Assembly (NCBI GenBank): GCA_949358305.1
Contig: OX442315.1
Span: forward strand, 22,346,427 to 22,410,426
Length of the DNA: 64,000 bases
Source: Strigamia acuminata
Taxonomy: Eukaryota > Arthropoda > Chilopoda > Geophilomorpha > Linotaeniidae
Direction of reading: 5' to 3'
Numbering within the stretch: the stretch's first letter is position 1; each line of letters starts with the position of its first letter. A program made the translations under genes and the position numbers. The notes beneath the pieces are model-generated. The model did not search any database and had not been told where the DNA came from. It saw nothing but the letters and a program-made list of their open reading frames with translations. Positions 1 to 10,208 of this stretch are shown in pieces.

Positions 1-192
1 TTAATAAGGAAATGTCGTCAAGGTTATTCAAATTTATCGTGTATAAAAGGGAGTTTAATTAGGACATAATTAAAAGTGACTAACTAAACAACAAACGAGT
101 TAACGAACCCTTCGATTCCCACAGTTAAAATATATAATTTGTATATGATTTCATTTCCATTTTGCTTTAATAATTGTGTATTATTTACAAAG

Positions 193-3100
193 GTTAACCA
201 ACAAGCAGGGTTTTATCACGGACGGCCCTGGAAACTATAGCTTCGATATTCAATGCACATGGCTTATAGAAACCAATGAGCCCAACTCAACACTTTGGTT
301 ACGGCTCGAGCATTTTGCCACGGAATGCAGCTGGGACCATTTGTACATTTTCGATGGAGATTCCATGTTTTCTCCTCTCCTCGCAGCATACAGGTAATAT
401 TTTGAAACTAATGCTTTACGAAATGCTCTATAAATAGAACAAATTGGATTATTATTATTATTATTATATTTTAGTGTTAAGGTGTTGCTTGGTTACACGT
501 GGAACCAGCGAGCAAAATTAATACGGAGTACTTTTTATTCCATTATCGGTTTTGTCGATTGACTCAATCAAAATACAATAAATTTTCTTTTAACGATATC
601 AATTTATCCGGCATCGTTATATGAAAATATTTGCGACTTACTATAATAATTAATAAATTTAAAAATGAGGGAGGACTAATGACATCGCTAGATGGCACGT
701 TGTGTATCAGACTGTGACATGTTAGAAACAACAGTGACAAGTTTCATTCGCGTGCCAATTAATATAATAGGATTTGCTTGAAGTCGAAACTTAAGGGGAA
801 AAAAAGCTTATTAGAAGTATTAAGATGTATACCAAATGAGGGAAAGTTTATTCCCTCCTTTTTATTTTTATATGTCTAGTAATATTGCCCTTGGAGACTA
901 TGAATTACCATAATTGGTTGAGAGGATATTGACCTAGAGTAACCTCTTGGTGGATTATTCAATTAAAGCATAACAGGAAGATGTGACCAAATGAGATAAG
1001 AAAGTAGGAAGAAGTAACTGAATAATAAAAAAATATAATCATAATAAAGATAGTGGAAAGTGGGTTGAAATTTTAAAAACAAGTCGTGGTGATGTTAGAA
1101 AAACGAAAGTTGTTTAGTGAGTTGAATTTAAGACCTTGTATTGAATAATTATTGTTGTTTGGTTTAATTTTTTTGTTGTTGTATCTTTGCAGTGGCCTCA
1201 TCCTCCAGGCCCCCCATCCTGGAGAAGATATCCCTGAGGTGGTCGCCTCCTCTGGATCTGCATTTTTGCATTTTTTTAGTGATGTGGCTTATAATATGAC
1301 TGGATTTAATATCAGTTATAGGTATATGTTCTTTTAAAAATATATTTTTTTAGATTAAAAAATTTACTTTTTTTTTTTTTTAAATTTTAGTGTAAATTCC
1401 TGCTCACAAGACTGCTTAGGTCAAGGTGTTTGCCTTGAAGATGGCAAATGTACATGCAACGCATGGAGAACAGGAGATGGTTGTGATATTCCCATTTGTC
1501 CAGGACATTGTGGTAAAGGAGTCTGCATTAAAGAACAGGATATATGTCAATGTCCACCTGGTTATAAAGGTTAAATAGCTGGTTGAATGTAGTGGCGTTA
1601 GAGATATTTGTTTATTCATTTATTATTTATTCTTGTAGGATTAGATTGTAGTCAAGTGGAAGCTGAAGGCTATTGGATGCCAGCAGTTGCTAAAAATCGA
1701 CACTTGGGACGGGCTTCGCATCAAGCTCTTAATTACGACGGATGGATGTGGGTGTTTGGTGGCGAAAGTTTCCAAGACGATAAATTTGACGTATTTAAGT
1801 GTGTTTGTAGTGTTTTTAAGTTTGATTTTTTTTTTTTTAAATTTCTAAATTTATTTTTAGGTATCAATTTAGTAGTTCAGTTTGGGAGTTGGTTAAAATT
1901 GAAGGTGTTCTAAAGCCTAGTCCAAGATATGGCCACAGCGTTGCAGAATACAATGTAAAAAAAATATTTTTTTTTGAAGAAAAATAATTAAAACTTTAAG
2001 AATATTTCTAGAACAAAGCTTATATGTTCGGTGGGCTTCTTAGTAACGGAAGCGTTACCGACGAGCTGTGGGTTTTCGATTTCAAGGACAACACTTGGAC
2101 CTTCGGTGAAAATCAAAAAGGCGTTTATAAATTTGATCCCACTCCACCGCTTGAAGTGGTTGGCCATACTGCAACTGTAGTAGATGACCGAATGATCGTA
2201 ATATTTGGCCACAGTCCTATTTATGGTTACATGAACACAGTACAAGAATACGTCTTAAGTAAGTGCTTTAAAATAGTGTTTGGGTATTGTTTATTGCATA
2301 ATTGAATACATTTATTCGAATTAGGTACACAGGATTGGCTGTTAGTGAACGCATCAGGTGCTATCATAAAAGGAGGTTACGGGCACACGAGTATATACGA
2401 CCCCATCACCAAAATGATTTACGTTCACGGGGGATATCATTCTGTGAGTTTGTCCTCACAAACACTGTCCAGTGTTTTGTACACTTACGACCCTCGGAAG
2501 AAAATATGGCAAGTTTTAAAAAAAAAACACGTTTAGCTGTTGATAAATATTAATTTATTATTAATTTACTTTAGGAATCTGTTAACGCCCAGTAAAACGC
2601 TTCGGTATTTGCACAGTGCTGCCATCATAAATGGAATGATGATTGTTTTCGGTGGTAATACACACAATGATACCTCGCGTAATTTGGGTGCAAAATGCTA
2701 TTCCACGGATGTTTTGGCTTATGATATTGGTAAATCTTTTTAATTTTAATTTTAATTTTAATTGAATAAATAAGACTGAATTTTAATTACAGTTTGTGAC
2801 ATTTGGTATAACTTATCTCCCCCTACAAACTTGTATGTGGAAATTGCACGATTTGGACATTCAGCAGTGGTTCATAATGGGTCAGTGGTGTTTTTCTTAC
2901 TGTTATTACGTCGTAATTAACGTTAAATTAATTTTTAAGGTCCTTGTACGTTTACGGTGGATTTAATGGTCGTTTGTTGAGCGATATTCTAGTCTACACT
3001 CCAGGCACGTGTGACAATTTTACTTCAAGTTCTTTGTGCGTGGAAGGTCATCCTGGCATAAAATGCGTTTGGAATCGTGTGACGTCAAAGTGTGAAGAAT

Positions 3101-5736
3101 TGCACGAATTTCACAAAAAAACTCACGATCAGTGCCCATCCGTATCAGGTAATTATGGTGTTGAAAGCGAATTGATCGAAGAGTAACGAGTTACGTTTGG
3201 CAGTGAACTACTCGAGTTTGTGCGAATCACTGATGTCGTGCATGACGTGTCTGCATACCAGCTACAACTGCGTGTGGTGTGGGAATTTTTGTAGTCATCA
3301 AAATTGTAAAGAAAGTACTCAGGTCAGTAACTATAATCGTAATATTTGGTGATATTTGGAAAAATGGTAACTGTTGTGTTGCTTTAGCAGTTGTTTGGTG
3401 TTGTTCGTAATGGACTAACATTAGTAGCAATTACGCCCAGTGAAGTAACGGTATGTTGGACTAATATCGCTGCTTATTAATACACTAATCTTTGGTTGCT
3501 AAATATTTGTTTTATTTCTAAGGAATAAAAAAAATTATTTATTGATGTACATGTATTTGTTTACAGCCCATTAGAAAAGTTGATCAATGCGATCCTGGTT
3601 ATGCTAGCCAGTGTAATCGTTTACATAATTGTCACGCATGCCACGAACTTGATAACTGCTTATGGGAATCTGATAAGGAATGTTATAATGTGCTTATTAG
3701 AAAAGGTAAACGAGGTTTTATTTATTTTTTAATGTGTTGTTGATTTTTTTTAAAATTTTTATTTAGGGAATTTTACGGAGAGAGCATCGGGTGATTCATT
3801 GCAGCAGTGTTCAACGTCGTGCAGTCAAAGAAAAAGTTGTGAAAATTGTACAACGGGGCCCTGTATTTGGTGTGGAGTAGAGAAAAGATGCGTTGAGTCA
3901 AATGCGTATGTCGCATCGTTTCCGTATGGTCAATGTATGGAGTGGACCACACAACTAAATAAATGTCCAGGTAATTTACGAAATTGTATTAAACTTTTGA
4001 TGTTATATGTATATCTTTTTTAAATAGCTCACACATGTTCTGAAATTAAAACTTGCGAAAAATGTCAAGAAAATCCCATGTGTGGTTGGTGCGATGACGG
4101 AAGTGGAACGGGCTTGGGAATTTGTTTGGAGGGGGGTAATCGGGGACCAATGGTTGGTATAAATTCTAATAGTGTTGATCACAATCGATGTCCGCCTTCT
4201 CAATGGTATTTCACAGAATGTCCAAGTAAGTATCTTATAATTTAATGTTTTTAATTTATTTTAAGTTTTAATTGCGATTTTTGTTTTGTTTTAACAGAAT
4301 GCCAGTGCAATGGTCACAGTACATGTACAAATAACTCGAGCATTTGTAGCAACTGCCAGGATTTAACTGAAGGTCCTCATTGTGAGCATTGCATTAGTGG
4401 GTTTTATGGTGATCCAACAAATGGGGGGAATTGCACGGCTTGTGATTGTAATCATCACAGCACAATTTGCCATCGGGAAACTGGGAAATGTTACTGTACG
4501 ACTAAAGGAATTATAGGAAATCATTGTGAGAAATGCGACGAGCAAAATAATTATTTTGGTGATCCTCGTGATGGCGGAACTTGCTTTTGTAAGACTTTTG
4601 CAATGAAAATGTATTTCAAAACGGCGAAATAATTATTTTTTTAATTTTTTTTTTTTTTACATTATTTAGATGATTTGACCATCGATTTCCAGTTCACTTT
4701 CAACTTATCTAAACCAGACGATCGATATTACAGTCAAATCAATTTTAAAAATACGCCAACGAAACCAGAAACCGACGCGGATTTTTCCATCACTTGCTCA
4801 TTACCTGCATATCTAAATATCACAATGAAAACTGGTTAAGTGTTTTGATTAGAATGTTTTAAACGATGTTTATTAACGTGAAATTATTCTCCCTGCAGTT
4901 TCTAAGCCTGAAAAAGTTCTTTTGGACAATTATCTTTGCGTAAATTTTAAAACTAAGTTTTCACATTCTGAATATTCCTTTGGCACTGACGAAAACACTA
5001 CATTTTACGTCTACGTCTACGATTTCCAACCGCCTATGTGGATTCAAGTATTTCATTTTGAATATTGTACAATACTGTGGACTAATTGTATACTAATCAT
5101 GTTTAGATCGCATTTTCACAACAACCCAAGCTAGACTTATTACAGTTCTTCATCACATTCTCAAGTTGTTTTTTAACGTTGCTTATTATCGCAGCTATCT
5201 TATGGAAAATTAAACAGAAATACGATCTGTATAGAAGACGACAGGTAAAGAGTTTTTATAAATTGGTATACACTTATTTATTTGATATTGTTTTCAGCGT
5301 CTTTTTGTTGAAATGGAACAAATGGCCAGTCGGCCTTTTGCTTCGGTGTTGGTTGAAATGGAAAGAAAGGACGTGGAACAAGAGGAGTCGCAACAGAGAA
5401 CAGAAAATGATGTTTCATTGCGGAAGAGAAAGGTGGTGTGACGATAGATAATTATTATTTTTATTTTATTAAAATAAATTGATGTTACAGGAAAGGCCAA
5501 GTCCAATAGCTCTTGAACCTTGTTTCGGCAACAGAGCTGCAGTGTTATCACTCATAGTTAGGCTACCGACGGGTGACGAGCCATTTACTCCGCCAGGACA
5601 GTCAGGAATAACAATAGCGAGTGCGCTGGTTACGCTTGGAAATCCACGCAAAACCAGTATGGATTCGCACAAAAGTGATGGTAAAGGGAAAGGACGAAAA
5701 CACATTTCAAACCAACATCCCGATACGTGTATATAG
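193..5736 (+). CDS. ATRN: Attractin / Distracted ortholog, 3' 21 exons (5' end outside window)
   Basis: Single-pass membrane glycoprotein of the attractin family. In mammals it acts in agouti/melanocortin signalling and neural maintenance; the Drosophila homolog is distracted. Exons by splice sites and frame: 193-393, 1193-1321, 1391-1569, 1639-1798, 1861-1954, 2012-2258, 2325-2508, 2575-2729, 2793-2880, 2940-3148, 3204-3322, 3391-3450 (possible cassette), 3567-3705, 3767-3970, 4028-4225, 4298-4588, 4670-4834, 4899-5047, 5107-5244, 5298-5432, 5491-5736. They sum to 1162 residues with no frame break. Domain order: CUB (ATECSWDHLYIFDGD), two EGF-like repeats (exon 3), six-blade kelch region (FGGNTHNDTS, YVYGGFN), cysteine-rich PSI repeats (SNAYVASFPYGQCMEW), two laminin-type EGF modules (exon 16), a conserved extracellular block, one TM helix in exon 19 (FFITFSSCFLTLLIIAAILW), then a short cytoplasmic tail with MASRPFASV and PIALEPCFGN, ending DTCI. 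The C-type lectin domain that human ATRN has between its PSI repeats is absent. The signal peptide and N-terminus lie upstream of the window. Confidence 0.96.
394..1192 (+). other. ATRN: Attractin intron (799 bp)
   Basis: The longest attractin intron in the window. It separates the two CUB exons, with donor ...acag|gtaata at 394 and acceptor ctttgcag ending at 1192. The sequence is AT-rich and I see no further exon, repeat or RNA gene in it. The other attractin introns are mostly 55-75 bp, with a few of 100-250 bp. Confidence 0.85.
2509..2574 (+). other. ATRN: GC-AG intron in attractin kelch region
   Basis: The intron begins GCAAGT and ends TTTAG. Ending the exon at the nearby GT (2513) leaves a phase-0 exon, and the next exon then hits a stop codon after six codons. 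Using the GC donor splits a TGG codon (TG|G) and restores the frame and the conserved kelch tryptophan (KIW-NLLTPSK). GCAAGT is the usual extended consensus of natural GC donors. Confidence 0.85.
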
Positions 5737-7405
5737 CAGTGAGTGTGTGCAAAATACAGAAATGAATATTTTTTATGGAGTGCGTCGCGTAGCTCCCTTT
5801 TACAGTTAAAATGGAGCTTGAGGATCTGTCCAGAATTTTGAATTCCTCAATGAACAGTTTGAAAAAACGGCTTAGGAGATCAGGGTGTTAGAATATTTAT
5901 GAAGGTGAAAAAATAATGAGTAAATTAAAAAGGAAAAAAAAATATTTATTATTGTGTGGAAATTACGTGTTTCTTAGGACGTGTTATTCCGTTGAGTGGA
6001 TTAAAGGGTCGAGAAAGAGACTTTTACACACAAAAAAATTATAGGAAAAAATTGTGTAAATATGTAAATAACGATTAATTTTTATTGTGCTCTGTGCTGC
6101 TAGGACTTTAAAAGCAAATTTTTATTTCGCGACTTTATCGTTTGCCAAGGTCACTGTTTCAGTCATGTGAGGCGCCACGTGGCCCAGAAAATTACTTATT
6201 TCACAAAACAAACTTGATTGCTCAACCGCTGATAGAATTCACTGAAAAAATATTTGTATTTTGGATTTGATTTGGATTTTTAACAAAACTTTTATAATGT
6301 CATTTCTGTAATAGTTTAGATTGCAACAATTGTAAATTTGACTTATCATGTTGATGTCTAGTGGGTGTAACAGTTGGCAAGCCAATCTAGTACGAATGAA
6401 TGATGAATTGTGCTTCTTGCTAACTGTTATTACTACTTTTATTTGAATTATGTTTCGAAAGGGTAAAAAAAAGACAAATTAATAAAACTGTGCCATTTTT
6501 ATTCCACGGTAAGAAGAAAAAAAAAATGTGGTGATAATTTAAAGATGTTTTTAATTTAATTTATTGTGTAATTCTGTATATAAATGTGAACTGCCTGCCT
6601 TTAACATTTTGCTGATGTCTACTGATATTTTTACGAAAACGATACACATAAGAATAATAACGATAAATTTACAAGCTCAGTTTTAAACTAGGCCAGGAAA
6701 AATTTTAGTTTGCAAACTTGGCTTATGATGTATGTAAAATTTTACTCGCAATTATGACAGCAAATCATTCGTTTTGTTCCTTTTTATTCCGCCATTTCAT
6801 TTTTAATTGGTTTATTGATAATACAATTACGATTTCTCAGGTTTCTTAACTATCTAAATAAAAGTTTAAACGAAAAACAATACAAAAATGATTATTTTTA
6901 AACATTTGTCATGTTGATTTAAAGTGTGATGGAAAATTTTGACAACTATTGAATAAATTGGTCTTAATTATCTGCACAAAATAAGAGTTCTATTTTCAGA
7001 TTTGTGTACGATAGTTAGTTTGTGGCTTACACATTGCTAAAATACAAACGATTTAAATGTAAAAGACTAATTATTGTCTTCCATCATACTTTGGTATTAT
7101 TTTCAATTGAAACTAGTATTCCTATGCAGGTCTTTTTATGTGTTATAGGCGTAACAAACAACACTGTAAAATGACTAGAAATTGTGAAGTATGGATACAA
7201 TAAAATCGAAACAAGTCAAAATTCAGCAGTGGTTCCTGCTTAAATTTTGTTCAATAATGAATGAAGAAATTAACAATTCATCTGTTTAAACACCAAATAT
7301 GTTTTAATCAAAAGTAATAAAGTTTAAGAAAAATTACTTTGTCGAAATTCTTTATACAAATATAGTAGCTTACAGTTTGTTCTAATTTATTAGGTAAGTT
7401 GTAAT
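5737..7405. other. Attractin 3' UTR and tail-to-tail intergenic region
   Basis: About 1.67 kb between two convergent stop codons. On the + strand, candidate poly(A) signals AATAAA lie at 6481-6486 and 7199-7204, so attractin could have a 0.75-1.5 kb 3' UTR. On the - strand, AATAAA lies at 7391-7386, 15 bases past the C20orf27-like stop. The DNA is AT-rich. I see no convincing coding ORF, repeat or RNA gene. Confidence 0.6.
7386..7391 (-). terminator. Poly(A) signal of the C20orf27-like gene
   Basis: Reverse-strand AATAAA (plus-strand tttatt), 15 nt downstream of the stop. It is a perfect hexamer in the right place, but an extremely short 3' UTR would result and more distal signals are possible in the AT-rich DNA beyond. 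Confidence 0.45.
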
Positions 7406-8405
7406 CTAATCAAATCCATGCCAGTCGCTCGCTTCCGATTCTTCGTCCGGTTCCATCCCAATACACCGGATTCCATTTTTAAGCGAAGGCGTGCCTTTGC
7501 CATGTCCTGTTAAATTATTTTTAAAAATCTTTTCAATCGTAATTTATCATTTTATAATTCAATTTCTTACCTAACACTCTCGCATTTAAAACGATGGTTA
7601 ATGCATTCGATTGGTTAGAATTGCTTTCAAACATGACTGGTTCTCTCATTAATTTTTCCTTATGGGCAAATATCTCCATTTTAACTTCGTGATCAACATC
7701 TGCAAAATTATTTCAACGTAATTAGAATATCGAGTAACGTAAATATTTAATTTCATTACCATCGTGTTTGGCAACGCCCAAAAACTTGACATTTAAATTC
7801 GGTAAAGCGATCGAAGATTCTAACAAAGACGCAACTTTGTTCGTAACCTTGAACCGCACTTCGTACCGATGCCTCAGCTTAATAAATCCAAGGTTTACAT
7901 TTATTTTGCTTTCAGATACTTTTTGCACTGTTATTGCAGAATGATCAGTAAACGAGTCGTCGGTTCCGGTGAAGTGAACTTTGTGAGCTGCAAAAAGAGA
8001 AAATAAATATGTGAAAAACACTTAAAATTGGATCGCTTTACCTCGTTTTTTATGGTAAATGCATGTTTTTGGTCGATGCAAAGTATTCTCCACAAAATCG
8101 CACTGCTTTGTCGAATTTAAAACTCTCCACGGCATTTTCAACCCATTTCGCGGTCACGAGCGAGTTGCCACAAAGCTGGGTGAAAACAGGCGCTTTTATA
8201 CGACGACTCGTAACATGACTTTATATCAGAGATTGTATTAATCGTTTTATAGCAGATTTCTTTGCATCTATGTGTTAAGGGATTTAAATTTATGAGCTTT
8301 TTTAAATTTTTCTTTTATACCTTTATTGTCATCATCGTTGTTTAAAATCTGACTATTGTTTTCTGCTCCCAAAGCATCAGTATTTGTTTGAGCCGGAAAA
8401 CTCAT
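7406..8405 (-). CDS. ADISSP: C20orf27 / ADISSP (UPF0687) homolog
   Basis: Small protein of the UPF0687 family; human C20orf27 is also named adipose-secreted signaling protein. Its biochemical role in invertebrates is not established. Coding exons on the minus strand, in order: 8405-8321, 7987-7760, 7699-7571, 7506-7406; these join without frame error into 180 residues. Diagnostic blocks are GFIKLRHRYEV (human has GFLKILHRYEI), FAHKEKLMREPV, GTPSLKNGIRCIG and the invariant C-terminus SDWHGFD. Like the human protein it is a single beta-rich domain of about 170 residues with no predicted TM segment. The N-terminus (MSFPAQTNTDALGAENN) is acidic, low in complexity and not conserved; its ATG is the first after the divergent promoter. 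A second first exon inside intron 1 is listed separately. The gene is convergent with attractin and divergent from NSMCE1. Confidence 0.93.
8042..8135 (-). CDS. ADISSP: Alternative first coding exon of the C20orf27-like gene
   Basis: Within intron 1, an ATG at 8135-8133 opens 31 codons beginning MPWRVLNSTKQ and ending IYHKKR. It leaves one extra base before a good donor (cgag|gtaaag), the same phase as the other first exon, so it splices in frame onto the core exon starting AHKVHF. A stop codon lies about 24 bases upstream with no acceptor between, so it can only be a first exon. TATAAAAG lies 58 bp upstream of the ATG. The resulting isoform would be 183 residues with a basic rather than acidic N-terminus. 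No transcript evidence is available here. Confidence 0.55.
8193..8200 (-). promoter_or_regulatory. TATA box of the alternative promoter
   Basis: Perfect TATAAAAG on the minus strand, 58 bp before the alternative ATG. It implies a start site near 8165-8170 and a leader of about 30-35 nt. Confidence 0.45.
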
Positions 8406-8741
8406 CTTGATTTGACATAAATTAATAGAAAAACATGTGACATTCTTCTTACCCTTGCTGCGAAGTTGCGAAATACATTCCTAGTCTGCGCTGCGCACAC
8501 TCGTCTAAGCCTTGTCTGGCTTATGTTATATTTGTAATGGATTTTTTTTTAATGATTTAACATTTTAATATTGGGTTTCCCCAATATTATACAAATTACA
8601 AATACAGTGTGTTGATGAAATCATAAAACGTATTTATAAAAGCAAAATTAGGTCTGTGTCTAGGCACATCGTTTCGGCGCAAAGTACCTGCTACGGAGAG
8701 TTGAGATTTCAAATTGAGTGTGCCGATCTTTCGTGTTTGAA
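8406..8741. promoter_or_regulatory. Head-to-head promoter between C20orf27-like gene and NSMCE1
   Basis: Only 336 bp separate the two divergent ATGs, so both transcripts must start here. No canonical TATA box is placed for either start. A locally GC-rich patch with tctgcgctgcgcacac (about 8494-8509) resembles an NRF-1/Ewg-type TGCGC repeat, which is common in housekeeping bidirectional promoters. The site assignment is inference from the motif alone. Confidence 0.55.
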
Positions 8742-9708
8742 ATGAGTCAAATGACAGATTGTCACCGAATGTTTTTGCAAGGATTGATGAGTCGAGGATC
8801 TGGAACAGAAGATGAACTGATCGAATTGTTACAATTGTGTATAAATAGAAGTCATGGTGAATAGCTTTATATTTTGTAGAGATTTATATATTTTTAATTT
8901 TATTTTTCTTGTATCTTAACAGTTGAAAAATCCGCCTCACCCGAGGAATTGGAGGAGGTTGTAAAAATTATCAACTGGAATATTCGGTCAATGCACATGG
9001 AAGTTAAAGTAGGAATTAATGAATTAAACGGAATACGGCATTGCGCTTTAGTCAACACGTGTGAAACTGCCGTTGCTAAATTGTCAACCGATTATAGTGT
9101 TAATGAATTAGAGTTTTTTAAGAAAATTGTAAGTTTAGATCTCATATTTAGAATATTTTGCGTTATAAAACCAAACAAAATTTCTCTCAGGTCGAGGCGA
9201 TTGTGGGAGAATCTGAAGATGGCGAACTTCCTTCTATATTTATTTTAAATTTGGTTGATAAGCTCGAAAAGAAGTTAACAAAAAGAGAAGCTCAAGATGT
9301 GTTAGAAAGATTTATTAATGATGATTGGTTGGTAAAGGTATTTTAAAGCAACGAGTAGTATTTTATTTTGTCTCAGTTTTATTATTTACAATAATTTGTC
9401 TTTATTCTCAGACTCGAAAAGGAGGAATTTCACTTCATGTTCGTGCTATGATCGAGTTGGAACATTACATAAAAGAAGTGTTTCCTGACGATGTGGTGAT
9501 TTGTTCGCTTTGCAAACAGATTGTATTGAAGGTAATAATCGAATTATTAATTACATTTCGTGTACCGTAAGTTAAAAATTAATTTTTTCAGGGACAGGAA
9601 TGTTCAAATTGTGATGTCAAATTACACAATCATTGTGCTTTGAGACTTGCTAAGCAAGGTGCCAATGCTAAATGCCCCAAATGTAACCGACAGTGGCTTC
9701 AAGATTAA
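8742..9708 (+). CDS. NSMCE1: NSMCE1, Nse1 RING-like subunit of the SMC5/6 complex
   Basis: Nse1 is a RING-like E3 ubiquitin ligase that binds Nse3 (MAGE) and Nse4 in the SMC5/6 DNA-repair and chromosome-maintenance complex in the nucleus. Exons 8742-8856, 8923-9128, 9191-9337, 9412-9531 and 9592-9708 give 234 residues. The N-terminal winged-helix part contains MTDCHRMFLQGLM, ALVNTCETAVAKLSTDYSVN and ILNLVDKLEKK. The C-terminal variant RING shows the spacing C-x2-C (CSLC), C-x2-C (CSNC), H-x2-HC (HNHC) and C-x2-C (CPKC), so all zinc ligands are present. The protein ends at CPKCNRQWLQD and is about 30 residues shorter than human, lacking the basic tail after the RING. Translation starts at the first ATG; a second methionine (MTD) four codons in aligns with the human MTDVHRRFLQ block. 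The gene is divergent from the C20orf27-like gene. Confidence 0.95.
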
Positions 9709-9887
9709 AGAAATGTAAAAAATGTAAATGTGTTTTACATGTAAATTCCATGTAAATAATTTGATTTTCGAACAATTTATTCCAATATGTGCGAATGCAT
9801 GTGTTATTTTGTAATATTTTTTTACGCTAAAGATTGTGACTTTGTTTCTATTGTTTGGCTTAATTTACAAGAAAAATAAGGATTTGT

Positions 9888-9893
9888 AATAAA
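9888..9893 (+). terminator. NSMCE1: Poly(A) signal of NSMCE1
   Basis: Canonical AATAAA 180 bp after the stop codon, followed by sequence of changed composition. It is the best placed signal before the DNAJC17 promoter. Confidence 0.6.
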
Positions 9894-10208
9894 ATTCAAA
9901 TTCCATAACGACCAGCCCAGCTACCTCATAGGTTACCTCTAAGCTACCGTCGTGTCTTGGGTCATGTTCTGGCTACGGTAATTCTGGCCCTAGCACAGAC
10001 CATGGAGACTAACCTTACCTACGCTTGCATTTAGGACCAAAAACCAAGGTTTAGAGATAAATTATCTCTGAACCTTGGCAAAAACCCTTTTCGAGACTGG
10101 AATTAATCTAGAAAGTGAAGATAAAAAAATTTCGATTTTTGGCGCTCTCAGCCTCCCACAATTCATTGCGATCCATACGTCTGTGATTCGTGTTTTAGTA
10201 AGTGCAGC
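9894..10208. promoter_or_regulatory. NSMCE1-DNAJC17 intergenic region, DNAJC17 promoter
   Basis: About 315 bp between the NSMCE1 poly(A) signal and the DNAJC17 ATG. The first 150 bp are markedly less AT-rich than the surroundings (cagcccagctacctc...). A strong hairpin sits at 10044-10078, listed separately. The DNAJC17 transcription start must lie here; no TATA box stands out. Confidence 0.5.
10044..10078. repeat. 35-nt inverted repeat upstream of DNAJC17
   Basis: Two 16-nt arms (ccaaggtttagagata and tatctctgaaccttgg) pair with one T-G wobble around a 3-nt AAT loop. It is too short for a microRNA precursor. It lies 131 bp before the DNAJC17 ATG. Confidence 0.8.

Noticed and set aside
2537-2574. 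Upstream acceptor giving an in-frame longer kelch exon
   Set aside because: It would leave a 24-bp intron after the GT at 2513, too small to splice; the GC-AG solution fits family alignment.
8059-8241. Plus-strand ORF of 60 codons between the C20orf27-like exons
   Set aside because: It lacks an ATG context or splice logic, and overlaps the better supported minus-strand alternative first exon.
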